Shown here: in pieces, positions 21,524-33,376 of the stretch
Position numbering within the stretch: position 1 is the first letter of the stretch
How the letters are laid out: each line of letters starts with the position of its first letter
Assembly (NCBI GenBank): GCA_017311185.1
Contig: JAESUZ010001269.1
Location: 62,001-126,000 of the forward strand
DNA: 64,000 bases
Direction: 5' to 3'
From: Proteles cristata cristata
Lineage: Eukaryota; Chordata; Mammalia; Carnivora; Hyaenidae
Position numbers and translations under genes: made by a program
The notes under the pieces: generated by a model
Databases searched by the model: none
What the model saw: the letters and a program-made list of their open reading frames with translations, nothing else
What the model was told of the DNA's origin: nothing

Positions 21524-23008
21524 AAAATACTAGCAAACCAAATCCAATAACACATTAAAAGGGTCATACACCATGATGAAGTAGGATTTATCACTGGAAT
21601 GCAAAGATGACTCAATATATGCAAATCAAGGTAAGAGGTAAAAACAAAGGATAAAAGTCACATGATTATCTCAATACATGCAGAAAAAGCATTTGACAAA
21701 ATTCAGCATCCTCTCATGATAAAAACTCTCAACAAACTAGGAATAGAAGAAAATACCTCAACATAAAAGCTCTATATGAAAAACCCATAGCTAGCATCAT
21801 ATTCAAAGGTAAAAAAAAAAGCTTTAATATCAGGAAAAAGGCAAGGATGCCCATTCTCACCACTTCTATCCAACATAGTACTAGAAGTCCTAGACAGAAC
21901 AGTTAGGTGAGAAGAAGTAATAAAAGGCATCCAAATTGGAAAAAAAGAAGTAGAAATTTCCCTGTTTGCAGATAACATGATTTTACATATAGGAAATCCT
22001 AAAGACTCCAAAAAAATACTGTTAGAACTAATAAATGAATTCAGTACAGTTGCAAGAAACAAAATAAACACACAAAATCAGTTGCATTCCTATACAGAAA
22101 CAACAAACTATCTTAAAAGGAAATTAGGAAAACAATGCCATTTACAACAGTACCAAAAAGAATAAAATACTTGGGGATAAACTTAACCAAGGAGGTGAAA
22201 GACTTGTATACTGAAAACTACAAGACATTGATGAAAGAAATCAAAGAACTCACAAAAAAAATGGAAAGGCATCCCTTCTTCATGGATGAGAAGACTTAAT
22301 ATTGTTAAAATGTTCATACTGCCAAAGGCAATCTACAAATGCAATTTGTAAATCAATGCAATCCCTAATGAAATTTCAATAACACTTTTTTTAGAGAAAT
22401 AGAAAAAAAGTTCTAAATTCCTGTTGAACAACGAAAGACCATGAATAGTGAAATCAATCTTGAGAATGAATTCTGAACAAAACTGAAGGCCTCAATACTT
22501 CCTGATTTCAAAATATATTACAAAACTTACAATAATCAATGCTGTATGATGCTGGCATAAAGAGATGTATTGACCCATAGAACTGAATAGAGAAACCAGA
22601 AATAAATCCAAATATACAGAGTCAACCAATCTTCAAGAAGGTTCTAAGAATAAAATGAGAAAAAGAGTTCCTTCAACAAATGGCCCTGGGGCAACTGGAT
22701 ATCTACATATGAAACAATGAAATTGGACCCATATCTTACAACAAACACAAAATTCCGCTCAAAATGGTTTAGACATAAATGTAAGACCTGAAACTGTAAA
22801 ACTAGAAGAACACAAATGAAAAGCTTCATGACATGAGTCTTGTCAGTGATTTCACAGATGTGACACCAAAAGCACAGGTAACAAAAATCAAAATAAACAA
22901 GTGATACTACATCAGATTAAACTCTTCTGCACGGCAAAGGAAACAGGAAACATAATGAAAGCAAAAGAGCAACTTACGGAATGGGAGAAAATATTTGCAA
23001 ACCGTATA

Positions 23009-23078
23009 CAGTAAAACCTTGGATTGCAAGTAACTTGTTTTGCAAGTGTTCTGCAAAATGAAAAAATATTTCTAATAC
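23009..23078 (+). mobile_element. Terminal fragment of a Tc1/mariner-like (Tigger-type?) DNA transposon
   Basis: CAGTAAAACCTTGGATTGCA preceded by TA looks like the outer end of a pogo/Tigger element, followed by 'TTGTTTTGCAAGTGTTCTGC'. Only about 70 bp remains before the next L1. The family call is from memory. Confidence 0.45.
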
Positions 23079-23509
23079 ATTTTATTTATTCATTTTTTAT
23101 TTAAATCCAAGTTAGTTAACATATGGTGTAACAATGATTTCAGAAATAGAATTTAGTGATTCATCACTTACTTATAACATCCAGTGCTCATCCCAGCAAG
23201 TGTCCTCCTTAATGCCCCTTGCCCAATTAGCCCATCCCGCTACCCAAAACCCTCCCAGCAACCCTTAGTTTGTTCTCTGTATTTAAGAGTATCTTATGGC
23301 TTGTCTCCCTCTCTGCTTTCATCTTATTTTCCCTTCCCTTCCCCTATGTTCATCTTATTTTGTTTCTTAAATTTCACATATGAGTGAAGTCATATGAAAT
23401 TTGTCTTTCTCTGACTGACTTATTTCACTTAGCATAATACACTCTAGTTCCATCCACATTGTTGCAAATGGGAAGATTTCATTCTTTTTGATCAGTGAGT
23501 AATATTCCA

Positions 23510-23540
<31 letters not shown>

Positions 23541-24485
23541 CCACTTCTTATTTATCCATCTGTTAGTCAATGGACATTTGGGCTCTTTCCAAAATTTGGC
23601 TATTGTTGATGGTGCTACTATAAAAGTTAAGGTGTATGTGCCCCCTTTGAATCAACATTTTTGTATCCTTTGTATAAATACCTAGTAGTACAATTGCCAA
23701 GTCATAAGGTAGCTCTATTTTTAATTTTTTGAGGAACCTCCACAGTTTCCAGAGCAGCTGCACCAGTTTTCATTCCCACCAGCAGTGCAAGAGTGTTTCC
23801 CTTTCTCTGCATCCTTGCCTCATCTGTCGTTTCTTGAGTTGTTAATGTTATCCATCCTGACAGGTGTGAGGTGGTATCTCATTATGGTTTTGATTTGTAT
23901 TTCTCTGATGATGAGAGATGTTGAGCATCTTTTCATGTGTCTGTTGGCCATATGGATGTCTTCTTTGAAAAAAGTTTCTAGTCATCTCTTTGGCCTAATT
24001 CTTCACTGGATTATTTGTTTTTTGGGTGTTGAGTTTGGTAAGTTCTTTATCGATTTTGGATACTAACCCTTTATCGGATATATCATTTACAAATATCTTC
24101 TCCCATTCTGTCAGTTGTCTTTTAGTTTTGTTGATTGTTTCCTTCACAGTGCAGAAGCTTTTTATCTTGACGAGATCCCAATAGTTTATTTTTGCTTTTG
24201 TTTCCCTTGCCTCCAGAGACATGTCTAGTAAGAGGTTGCTGAGACTGAGGTAAAAGACACTGTTTGCCTGTTTTCTCCTCAAGGATTTTGATGGCTTCCT
24301 GTCTTATGTTTAGGTCACTCATCCATTTTGAGTATAATTTTGTGTTTGTTGTAAGAAAGTGGCCCAGGTTCATTCTTCTGCATGTTGCTGTCCAGTTTTT
24401 CCAACACCATTTGTTGAGGAGCCTTTTTTCCATTGGACAATCTTTGCTGCTTTGTGGAAGATAGTTGGCCATATATTGTGGGACC
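23079..24485 (-). mobile_element. Older L1, 3' part, reverse strand
   Basis: 3' UTR at about 23085-23350, ORF2 C-terminal region to about 24485. It overlaps in content with the forward L1 at 20465, so the two are separate insertions and not one inverted copy. Its (GT)n tract at 23511-23538 grew inside ORF2. Frames at 23563-23763, 23995-24282 and 24122-24490 are ORF2 pieces in different registers, so the gene is dead. Confidence 0.92.
23511..23538 (+). repeat. (GT)n microsatellite inside L1
   Basis: About 14 GT units expand a TATATA-like site in the L1 ORF2. Confidence 0.93.
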
Positions 24486-24524
24486 CACAATGGTTTTACA
24501 TAGTATTAAGCTTTTGTTTATTAT

Positions 24525-24745
24525 TTTATTCAGTCAGCAAACATTTGTTGTGAACCTGCCATGAGCCAGGTACTCGGCAATATTTTGGAGATAGAGGTTA
24601 AGTCAGACCCCTGTCTTCAAGATGCTCATAATGGGCAAGGCAAACACATTTTCTCTGAGTTGAAATAGTGCAAAAATAATGGTGTGTTCAAAGTAGAAGA
24701 GATGCATAGAGGAAATGATAGAAATGCTCACAGAGTTAAAAAAAA
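24525..24745 (+). mobile_element. Ancient dispersed repeat
   Basis: TCAGCAAACATTTGTTGTGA, CCATGAGCCAGGTACTCGGC and CCTGTCTTCAAGATGCTC fit the same old repeat as at 4195 and 61118. Confidence 0.55.
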
Positions 24746-25555
24746 AAAAAAGCCTTCTATTATAGGGTGTACACAGACTCTTACAGGGTGCATTTAGCAA
24801 AAATGGGAAACCACCACCAAAGATTCACCTAACGAAAGTTCTAGGAACTTTGTCAAGTAGAGACTTGTTCCCTTAACCAGTAAGGAAGGCACTCATTTAC
24901 TATACTGTTGACATAAATTAGGTGTTGTCCACTTTTCTTGCCATGATTTCAGCAGATGGAGGAACAGACCCTGAAGAATAACATTTATCTTCTTTTCTTT
25001 ACTTTATTTTTTTATCTTTCAAAAATCACCCACAGGGCAATTGAATGCTCGAGCAATAGGTGTTAGAAAAAAACAGGTAGGTATTTCTGTGCAGTCAGAA
25101 AGAGTCTGTGCTCTGTTAACAGCATAACGTTTATGAAATCAATTTTCAGTACCTGCTGGATCAGGCTGATGTGTGAACTAAGTTTCCACAGCCCATCTTA
25201 ATCATTCCTGGGTGATTTTCCAGAGCTGATATTTTATCATGAATACAAAGGAGATGAGCACTATTCTGCTAATATATTCATTACTTGCCACACCATGCTA
25301 GTAAATAATATGCATATGATAATTTGAGAGACACAGTGTTCCCATTGCTCTTTTTCTTTAATTCCTGGAACTCTGTCTTTCATAAATGCTACAAAAATCA
25401 AAGGCAAAATTACCTCAAAATTTGATTTTACATTCCTCCTATTCACCCTTGCCGGTACCCACACAACGCACATAGTACGTTTTTCATGTGGCCAGTGGGT
25501 TTAGACAGAACAGCCCCTTCTATTCATACTCTTACTGTAAGATGTTCTGGAATAG
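24746..25555. other. No recognised feature
   Basis: Unique sequence after an A run; no supported gene. Confidence 0.5.
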
Positions 25556-25680
25556 CTCAATGAAGACTCATTCATTTGTTGATTTGCAAATATGTTTTAA
25601 GCACCTACAGTGTGCCTGGTATTATGTTAAATCTATGCTATGCTTACTGAAGCAGTGAGAAAGATGGAAACATCTGATTC
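25556..25680 (+). mobile_element. Ancient dispersed repeat head
   Basis: TTCATTTGTTGATTTGCAAA and AGCACCTACAGTGTGCCTGG match the head of the same old repeat. Confidence 0.55.
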
Positions 25681-25760
25681 ATGGGCCGTTTTTCCTTTTT
25701 TTCAAACTTTTCTGAAATCTGTGGCATCATGTAAAGACAAAAGAGAACATGATATGAATA

Positions 25761-25966
25761 TTTTTAAAGCTTATTTATTGATTTTGAGAGACAAGGCAGA
25801 GTGATTCAGGGAGGGGCAGAGAAAGGTAGTGAGAGAGAATTCCAAGTAGCTCTGTGCTGCCAGCACAGAGCCCGATGGGGGGTTTGAACTCACAAAACTA
25901 TGAGATCATGACTTGAGCGGAAACCAAGAGCCAGATACTTAACCGACTGAGCCACCTAAGTGCCCC
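25761..25966 (-). mobile_element. Older carnivore SINE
   Basis: Reverse-strand SINE with a diverged body; the head reads AACCGACTGAGCCACCTAAG on the plus strand. No clean TSD is visible. Confidence 0.9.
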
Positions 25967-28005
25967 AAAGTGGATTTTTTAAATAGATATAGATTAATAA
26001 TGAATGAGAGCACAAAAGCCCTTCAGAACACATTTCAGTGGACAGCCATGAGTAAATTGATAAGCTAGAAAAAGAGCGTGATGGCCCCATGGATTTGGGG
26101 AATAAAGCCCCATTTATAGACTCAGCATTTTGAAAGCAGATGCATAGGTCAGTTTTCTTATAAATAAGCAAAAATGTAAATGAGTTTTACTGGGAGTAGA
26201 GTTTAATTTATGTGTATTTAAACCATGTTTTAGTCCTTATGAACTTTGCTCACCTTTCTTTTTATCTTTAAGGTATTGAACAAAATGATTTTTGTGGTAC
26301 CTTACACCTCTAAAATTCTACCTTTTTAAATCCTCTTTTTCATAATACTTTCCTAATATCCGTGGCTTCATGAGGAATTTCCCAATTTTGATCTTAATAT
26401 GGTAATCTGCTAGAATTGTATTATACTGTGGGCCACGGCAAACCTGACTGACCAGGAGCTGAGACAAATTAGGAGGTTTTGTGTTTTTTTTCTCAGATAT
26501 TAGAGTCCTGAGGTAGGCGTGGTTGATGAAGTAGCCAAGCAGTGGGATCAGAACCCAGGTACCTTTAATCTTTCCTTGTAGGCATTCATGATCCCAAGTC
26601 AGCTGTTCCATCTACAACTTCAAGTCTGGGCTCATTCAAGGAAAGGATGTCAAGAAGGGCAAAAGTCAAGGGCTAGCTGAATCATCTTTCTATCAAAGAG
26701 TTTGCCTAGAAGTGCTTAGTGGCATGTGCTTAAACTTCATTGGACAAAAATGTATCCCATGGTCATCCCTAGGTGTAGGGGAAGCTGAGGAATGTTCTTG
26801 CCTTTGGGCAGGTACACTGATGCACTAAACAAAATAAGGGTTGTATTAGTAAGAAAAAAAAGGGAAAGGGATATTGGATAGACAGCTTAAATCAGTTGCT
26901 GAAGGTTATTCAGAAATAATATTCAAAAATATTGTTAAGCAGGTCTGGTCTAGGCACTGACCCACCAGAACGGATGCCGGCCAGCAAGCGTTAGCAGTGC
27001 TCACCAGCCAAGCAGCAGCCTTCCTGTTTTTCTTCTTGGAGTTATACTCACTGCACGCAGTCGCCATCCCTCCTTCTTCGTGTAATAAAGCCTAGGTCCA
27101 TCCATAACAGGACTATACTTTGCATACATTTTTTATATTCTCCAGGAAAGCAACATTTACATAGGTAAGTGTTCACTTTTGTTGGAAGGAGTTGAATTAT
27201 TCATATTATAATCCAAAAATGAGACGACCGGGTGCAGAAATGTTCAAGTTATTACCATCCCATTTCCCCAGGAATGAATGACCCCCAAGAATGGTGACAA
27301 CATAATCCTAAGTGCCAGTTTAGAACAATTGATCACAAAATTGGCAGATTGATAGGGGTTTTAAAGGTGGCTCAAATCTCTTACAACTATTCAAAACTAT
27401 TATTATAGACTTAAAAAAAAAAAAAAAGCAAAAACAGTTCTGCCCGAAGTGAAAAGCTACAGGCATAACAGAGATTTAGAAGACCTTTCTTCTCATTCAT
27501 TAGGTTGAATAGAATTAATAAGGTGCATCCTCCACCCTGTTAGTGTAAAGATCAAATACAGTCAGTCTTTTAATGAGTTACAACTGGTTCTTTCAGGCTC
27601 TAATAAACCTAAGAGTATATTATTTCTCTTTTGCTCAACTCTTGAGTAACCATAATGCTCAGAGTTTGGGGTGGAGCATTTTACTTCACTTAATTTTCTT
27701 ATAAACTTGAGATTAGCTCAAAAATGCATGTCTCAATTCATACTCTGTTAAAAAAATTTCAATTTGTAATGTTCATGGTTTTATTGTCACCAATTAAATT
27801 TTTCCAAGGGCTTTTATTTTCTCTACTCATTTTTTTTGAATATTAATATCATCCATTTTTATTTTTAAATCAATTTAAGTTTGCCTTGTTAGAAATAATA
27901 CCCAGTTTTTCAAAATTAAATTATCATAAAGAGGCATTAAAGTGAAAAAAAATTATACTAAATTGCACATTTATTATAATTAGAAAACAACATTCTACTC
28001 TCTTA
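25967..28005. other. 2 kb without recognised features
   Basis: AT-rich sequence. Part of 26440-26620 could be a decayed MIR. Nothing else is supported. Confidence 0.45.
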
Positions 28006-28345
28006 TTTTTATTTTTAATTTTAAAAAATGTTTAACATTTATTTATTTTTGTTTTTTAACGTAGTTTATTGTCATATTAGCTAACATACACTGTGTAAAG
28101 TGTGCTCTTGGTTTTGAGGATAGATTCCCATGATTCATCACTTACATACAACACCCAGTGTTCATCCCAAGTGCCCTCCTCAATGCCCATCACCCATTTT
28201 CCTCTTTCACCTACCCCCCTCCATTAACCTTATTTGTTCTCTGTATTTAAGAGTCTCTTATAGTTTACCTCCCTCCCTCTCTGTTTGCAACTATTTTTTT
28301 CTTCCCTTCCCTCATGATCTTTTCTACTCATTTTTATTTTATTTT
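28006..28345 (-). mobile_element. L1 3' UTR fragment
   Basis: ATGATTCATCACTTACATAC, ACACCCAGTGTTCATCCC and AATGCCCATCACCCATTTTC are the reverse complement of an older carnivore L1 3' end. TTCTACTC appears at about 27993 and 28322 and may be its TSD. Confidence 0.85.
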
Positions 28346-28552
28346 ATTTTTTTAATGTTTTATTTATTTCTAGGAGAGAGAGAGAGAGACAGCGTGAGCA
28401 GGGGAGGGTCAGAGAGAGAGGGAGTCACAGACTGAAACAGGCTCCAGGCTCCAGTCAGCACAGAGCCCGATGTGGGGCTCGAACCCACAAACCATGAGAT
28501 CATGACCTGAGTCGAAGTCGCACGCTTAACCTACTGAGGCACCCAGGTGCCC
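28346..28552 (-). mobile_element. Young felid SINE
   Basis: Reverse-strand copy of the young subgroup (TTTCTAGGAGAGAGAG at its tail side, CAGACTGAAACAGGCTCCAG in its body), with a short deletion in the linker (GGCTCCAGTCAGCACAG). Confidence 0.95.
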
Positions 28553-28704
28553 CTATACATCAATTTTAAAGTACGTCCTATTTTCCGTAAATTCCCAGTT
28601 CTCCTTCCCAAAGAGCAAACAAGTTAATAAATAAGCAGTTTTCTGGCTGTCCATCGATTCATCTATTCTGGCTGAGAATGTGGTGGTTACCATGATATTT
28701 TCTC

Positions 28705-28850
28705 CTTTTTTAATTGTGCTAAAATACACAATGCATAAATTTACTATCTTAACCATTTTGAAGTGTACACGGTTCAGTAACACATTCACACTTATGTGCA
28801 ACCAATCTCCAGAACTCTTTTAATCTTGCAAAACTGGAAATACTGTAGTA
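28705..28850 (-). mobile_element. Ancient L1M 3' UTR fragment
   Basis: TTACTATCTTAACCATTTTG, AAGTGTACACGGTTCAG, GTGCAACCAATCTCCAGAAC and CTTGCAAAACTGGAAATAC are a typical reverse-strand L1ME/L1M 3' UTR. Confidence 0.75.
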
Positions 28851-28907
28851 ACTTTTAAATTTTCAGATTTTAGCCATACAACCCTTATAATTTTTGTCAG
28901 AACAGTT

Positions 28908-29203
28908 TCATTTTTTTATTTAAAAAATGTTTGTTTGTTTGTTTATTTATTTATTTATTTATTTTTAATAGTTTATTGTCAGGTTGGTTTCCATATAACA
29001 CCCAGTGCTCATCCCACAAGTGCCCCCCTCCATGCCCATCTTCTCCCTCCCCCCCACACCCATCAGTCCCCAGTGTGTTCTCAGCATTCAAGAGTCTCTC
29101 ATGGTTTCCCTCCCTCCCTCTCCCCCACTATTTCCCCTCTTCTTCTCCCCCATGGTCCTCCATTAAGTTCCTCCTAACCCTCCTATACGTGCAATCATCT
29201 GCC
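28908..29203 (-). mobile_element. 5'-truncated young L1 3' end
   Basis: Reverse-strand L1 3' UTR and the last codons, with a (TTTG/TTTA)n tail at 28928-28965. The 15-bp TSD TTTGTCAGAACAGTT is perfect at 28893-28907 and 29204-29218. Confidence 0.96.
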
Positions 29204-29218
29204 TTTGTCAGAACAGTT

Positions 29219-30284
29219 ACAAATAAGCCCTGAGCGTCCAGCCACAAGTCTGGGCCTAGCTCAGCCCAGATTAGACCACTAAATTTCAACATTTTTTTCC
29301 AACTTTACTTTCTTTAAATGTGTGTCTATGTGTGTACGTATGTGTATAAATGGCTATTTTGATTTATACAGTGGGATTAAACATTTTAATATTTTAATAC
29401 TTAAATATTTCAAAATGTTTCCTACTGGTTGTCTCCCACTAAAAAGGAATATGTCCTTCCAGCAAAGGAGCTGATACAATTCGATAATTGTGTCCATGTT
29501 TCTTTTCTTGTCTTGCTTTGTTATATAAGGAGTGTACACTTCTTTGAAGTCAGAGAATAGCCTTTCATCATATGCACAAAGATGTGTAGATGAATCAGAT
29601 AACTGTATCCTTGAAGGAGATTGTTTTAAAACACATGGACCATTGGGAAGACAGAAGTGTGTAAAACAATGGGTTTCTTACTGGACTTTAAAAATTCCCA
29701 GACCTCTGTACTAGTGCCTCCAAATGGGCCTTAAGGTGCAAACAGGAGGCCAAATGAATGGGACTGGCCGCATGCTCTTTCTCATCGTCTGCCTTTACTC
29801 TCTTTCTCACCAGAAGCCAGTCCACCCAAAAACTCTGCCACAAGGCTGGTAAGACAAGACACCCAGAAACACTGCGTGTGCTGAGGAAGTTGAGAGACCC
29901 AGACAGCAAACGGCTCTGAGATTTCATTTGCCCTCTGTGCTTCTCATCCTCCGTATGTGCGTCTTCTCTCTCTGGCCCTCTCTCCTTCCTTTGCTTTTCC
30001 TTAGCTGATTTCACTAGGATAGAATTAGTTTGTTTTTCTGACCAAATAGTAAAGAAGTATTTATTTCCAGATTGTTAAGTTTGAAAGCAACAGAATAAAA
30101 CTCTAAGGAAGAATAGCACAAAACCCTAAACCACATTAAATTATTTTTCTTTATGTAGCCTTAAATAAATTGTTCTTCTTTGGATCAGTAGATTCAAAGA
30201 AAAAAAAAACTGTTCCTTGACCCAAGGTTATATACGTGGTTTGGGTGACCAGGGTGCATCACCTCAACCTCAAGAAATCCCTTA
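29219..30284. other. No recognised feature
   Basis: Unique-looking sequence. A 108-codon minus frame at 29688-30014 is rich in charged residues but has no domain or splice context I recognise. Confidence 0.45.
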
Positions 30285-30422
30285 GAATAATGGTTCTCAA
30301 ATTTCGCTTCACATTATAATTCTAATATTCCGAATATTTGCTGTCAGGGAAGCCAAGAAGCAGCATGTTTTATGATTTCCTGGTGATTCCAATGTGCGAC
30401 CGATTTTAGGAGCCACTGCCTT
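30285..30422 (+). mobile_element. MER5-type hAT DNA transposon
   Basis: ATGGTTCTCAAATTTCGCTT at the left and CCTGGTGATTCCAATGTG with TTAGGAGCCACTGCC at the right fit a short non-autonomous MER5A/B copy. Confidence 0.6.
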
Positions 30423-31425
30423 AAAGACTATTAATAAAGCCCTGACCCTGGCTGGCTGCTGGCTTGCCACTTTTCATCAAGAAGTGGATTGTGACCTAAA
30501 GCACTTTTTTTTTCCAGTTAATTGAATTAAACCCCATTTAACAGCCGTTGTGCTGTAACTTATTGTCAGGGGGCAACCAGAAGGGTGCTTACTTTAGTGA
30601 AAACAGCAGTCGAACTAGTATTTTGGCATCCCGTGGTCAAAGTAATTTATTTATCCATGGATTTTTGGTTGTTAGTTTAATCTTCAAACTTTGTAATTTG
30701 GTGTTTTAATCTATCCAGACCCAACTTTGGACCCTGGCAATCCTCTAACTTATTTACCACCTTGTTCTCCAGAATCTGTAGAGAGAAATAAACCCTCCAT
30801 GGCACCAGATCTTTGTGTGATAATCCAAGGAGAAAGTACCCATCAGGAACCCCTCAAGCAACACCTCATCATCTCAGTGACCATTTCAAGAGCCATTCCA
30901 ATCCCAGCTCTGTCTCGGCTTCCTGGTTTCTTTTCCATCTTCATACGTGTAGGGTTTTGTTGTGGTTTTTTTTTCCACAAACATAGTTTAAAAGACTATG
31001 GGGCCTGGATCTGAGCACATTTTATTTTGATGGCGAATTCTCCTATTTGGCAAAAATAAGAGCATGAGCTCATTGGAACAAGACCTTTTTTGTCCTGTCG
31101 ACATTGTGCTTCGGTAGTCCAGAGATCCTTACCTGCTGGTGCACAGCCTTTAAGGAGAGAAAACAAACCCTGTGAGCAAGGGATTGGATTTATGGCTGCT
31201 CATTCCCACAGGAAAAGCCTAACACATAACTTAATGATGGTCCCCAAATGCATGACAGATTAGTAGATAGAAACTTCAGCCCAGTTGGTCTCTATTGCCA
31301 CAGAAGAAACAAGATTAAAATGCAGTTAATTGGGAGTTTAGTGAGCAGAGACAATAACCAGAATTAAATAATAGATTTGCTCACTAAGAAAGCCTGTGGC
31401 ATTTCCATTCCTAAAGAGACAGTCT
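30423..31425. other. Unique sequence
   Basis: No repeats recognised for 1 kb. The 30490-30720 part has complex AT-rich sequence with TTAATTGAATTAAACC-type motifs; possible conserved element, untested. Confidence 0.35.
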
Positions 31426-31600
31426 GCTATAGCATGGGGATCAGAGGATTGGGTCGCAATCCTACCTTGGTCTCTAACTTCCCATATAATCATGCATGTT
31501 ACATGTCTTTTCAGGGCTTCCGTGTTCCCATCTGTCAAGTGAAAAGTTGAGCTGAGTGATCACCAGAGTCCCTTATTACGTACTAACAGTCTATGATATG
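31426..31600 (+). mobile_element. MIR3-like SINE
   Basis: GGGTCGCAATCCTACCTTGG, TCAGGGCTTCCGTGTTCCCA and TCTGTCAAGTGAAAAGTTGA follow the MIR3 order. Diverged. Confidence 0.55.
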
Positions 31601-32080
31601 TAAAAACAGGACACAGAGCCTTCTGTCTTGAATGGGTATTAATAGCAGTTGCTTATCTGAGCTTCTTTCCAACTCAAGAATTTACAGACCAATTCATTAA
31701 TTTCTTTCCTGTTTTGAATTGCAAAAATACAACCAGATCCATATTAGATGATACCAAATAATAATTATTAATTATATTAGATATGAAAATAATAGTATAG
31801 TTACGTAAGAATAGGGTCACAATTGCTATATGTATAGACTGAAATAGGTAAGGATAAAGTAACATGATGTCTGGGATTTGCTTTTTAAAAAATAATAAGA
31901 TAAAGCAATGTATCCAGTAATATATCTAGATCTCACAAGATACCATTTGGTTTGGCAGCCTTTCTGAATACGGAGTCTGTATTCTAGAAAAAGGAGTCAG
32001 GATCCTGGAGTATGCAGGTGTTGATGGTCTGGACATAAAAACAAGGGACTAAAAGCTTTAGAGGCTACACAAAGCTTTTC
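31601..32080. other. No recognised feature
   Basis: AT-rich unique sequence. Confidence 0.5.
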
Positions 32081-32095
32081 TAAAGATCTGGGATG

Positions 32096-32320
32096 GGGGC
32101 GCCTGGGTGGCTTAGTCGGTTAAGCGTCCGACTTTCGCTTGGGTCATGATCTCACGGATTGTGGGTTCGAGCCCCGCGTCGGGCTGTGTGCTGACTGCCA
32201 GTTCAGAGCCTGGAGCCTGTTTCAGTCTGTGACTCCCTCTCTCTCTAACCCTCCCCTGCTCACGCTGTCTCTCTCTCTCTCCTAAAAATAAATAAAACAT
32301 TTAAAAAAAAAATTTTTTTT
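32096..32320 (+). mobile_element. Young felid SINE
   Basis: Near-consensus young copy (GGGGCGCCTGGGTGGCTTAG head, CTCCTAAAAATAAATAAAAC tail). TAAAGATCTGGGATG and TAAATCTGGGATG flank it. Confidence 0.96.
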
Positions 32321-32334
32321 TAAATCTGGGATGT

Positions 32335-32945
32335 AGAGGTTGAGTTAATTTACCTTTTCCTTCCTCCATATTATATGGGTAGGTTGGTAAACTAAGAAAG
32401 CAATTTCCCTAGAAAAAAAATGGAAGTCCTGAGAGGTTTTAGTGACTTTACTGGGAGCACCTACTAGTGGCGACATCAAAGCCAGAATGAAGATTGTAGG
32501 GTAAGGTTCTAGGACCACCTCTCTTCCGTACCTCCTTCCACTCCTGCTGGGGAAATACCAATAGTATATATATGCTTTTGTCTCCCATTTGCCTGTGTGA
32601 TTTTTGCATCTGTCCAGTATCCAGATCTCCTTAATCATTCTTAAAGCTCCTTCCAGCGATTAGAGCTCTCCTTTCATAGAAATTAACAAGATCTCATGGC
32701 AGTGAACTCAGAACGCCATCACTGGCTCCATATAGGACATTAGCAGCTTTCCCACTGAAAGACCATAGATGCCGCACTAGAATAGGAATGTGCTCTGTCC
32801 ATGTTAGGCTGACCAAATCCCATACTTTCTATTTTCACTAGTTAAAAATACTGGCAAGTTTTAAATTGGTTCATAAAAGAAATATGAATTGATCACAGAA
32901 AAGATGTTTATATAAACACACCAGCTCAGTCAGGCACAAACCATC
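32335..32945. other. No recognised feature
   Basis: Unique sequence; the 97-codon minus frame at 32345-32638 has no recognisable domain. Confidence 0.45.
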
Positions 32946-32946
32946 T

Positions 32947-33376
32947 GTATTAGTTTCTTAGGGTTTCCATAATGAAGTGCCAGAGCTGGATAGCTTAAAA
33001 CATTTATTTTCTCACAGTTCTGGAGGCTAGAGGTCTATAATCAAGGTTTTAACAAGGGCACATTCCATCTCAGACTCTGGGTAGAATCCTTCCTTGCCTC
33101 TTGCTAGCTTCCGGTGGTGGCCATAGTTCATGGCAATCCTTGTCTTGAAGGCTGCCTCGCCCCAGTCTCTGCCTCTGTTGTTATATGTGTACGTATGTCT
33201 CTTCCCTACTTCTTATAAGAACACCATTCATAGCTGGTTAGGAGCCCATTTATTAGCAGTATAACCTCATCTTAACTAATATACCTCCAATGACCCTATT
33301 TCCAAATCAGGTCACAATCCTAGGTACTGGAAGACTTAACCTCTTTTGGGGGGATGAATATCATCCAAACAAATGA
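32947..33376 (-). mobile_element. MLT1-type ERVL-MaLR solo LTR
   Basis: TGTATTAGTTTCTTAGGGTT, TTATTTTCTCACAGTTCTGG, AATCCTTCCTTGCCTCTTGC, CTTCTTATAAGAACACC and CCCTATTTCCAAATCAGGTC match the reverse complement of an MLT1 long terminal repeat. It is an old, non-coding LTR; no internal viral sequence is present. Confidence 0.8.

Larger units (their letters stand above)
20465..23008 (+). mobile_element. Older L1, ORF2 part, forward strand
   Basis: An L1 without its 5' end, and with its 3' end lost after the LTEWEKIFAN region at about 23005. It spans the RT domain and part of the C-terminal region. Two SINEs sit at 21103-21523. It ends against a short DNA-transposon end at 23009. Confidence 0.92.
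20684..23008 (+). pseudogene. L1 ORF2 reverse transcriptase remnant
   Basis: Recognisable pieces include a thumb-side stretch before 20941, an RQGCPFSPL block at about 21838-21866 (conserved in L1 RT), and the catalytic box at 21965-21976. The box reads F-A-D-N rather than the usual F-A-D-D, by a single GAC/GAT to AAC change. Frames break at 20941, 21105, 21750 and after 22165. The product would be inactive both from the breaks and from the lost aspartate. Confidence 0.9.

Noticed and set aside
20465..24485. One inverted (twin-primed) L1 formed by the forward and reverse L1s
   Set aside because: The two parts overlap in ORF2 content, and a DNA-transposon end lies between them, so they are separate insertions.
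29688..30014. 108-codon charged minus-strand frame as a host exon
   Set aside because: No clear splice sites in register, no recognisable domain.
32947..33376. Endogenous retrovirus with genes
   Set aside because: Only an old non-coding MLT1-type LTR is present; no gag, pol or env sequence was seen around it.
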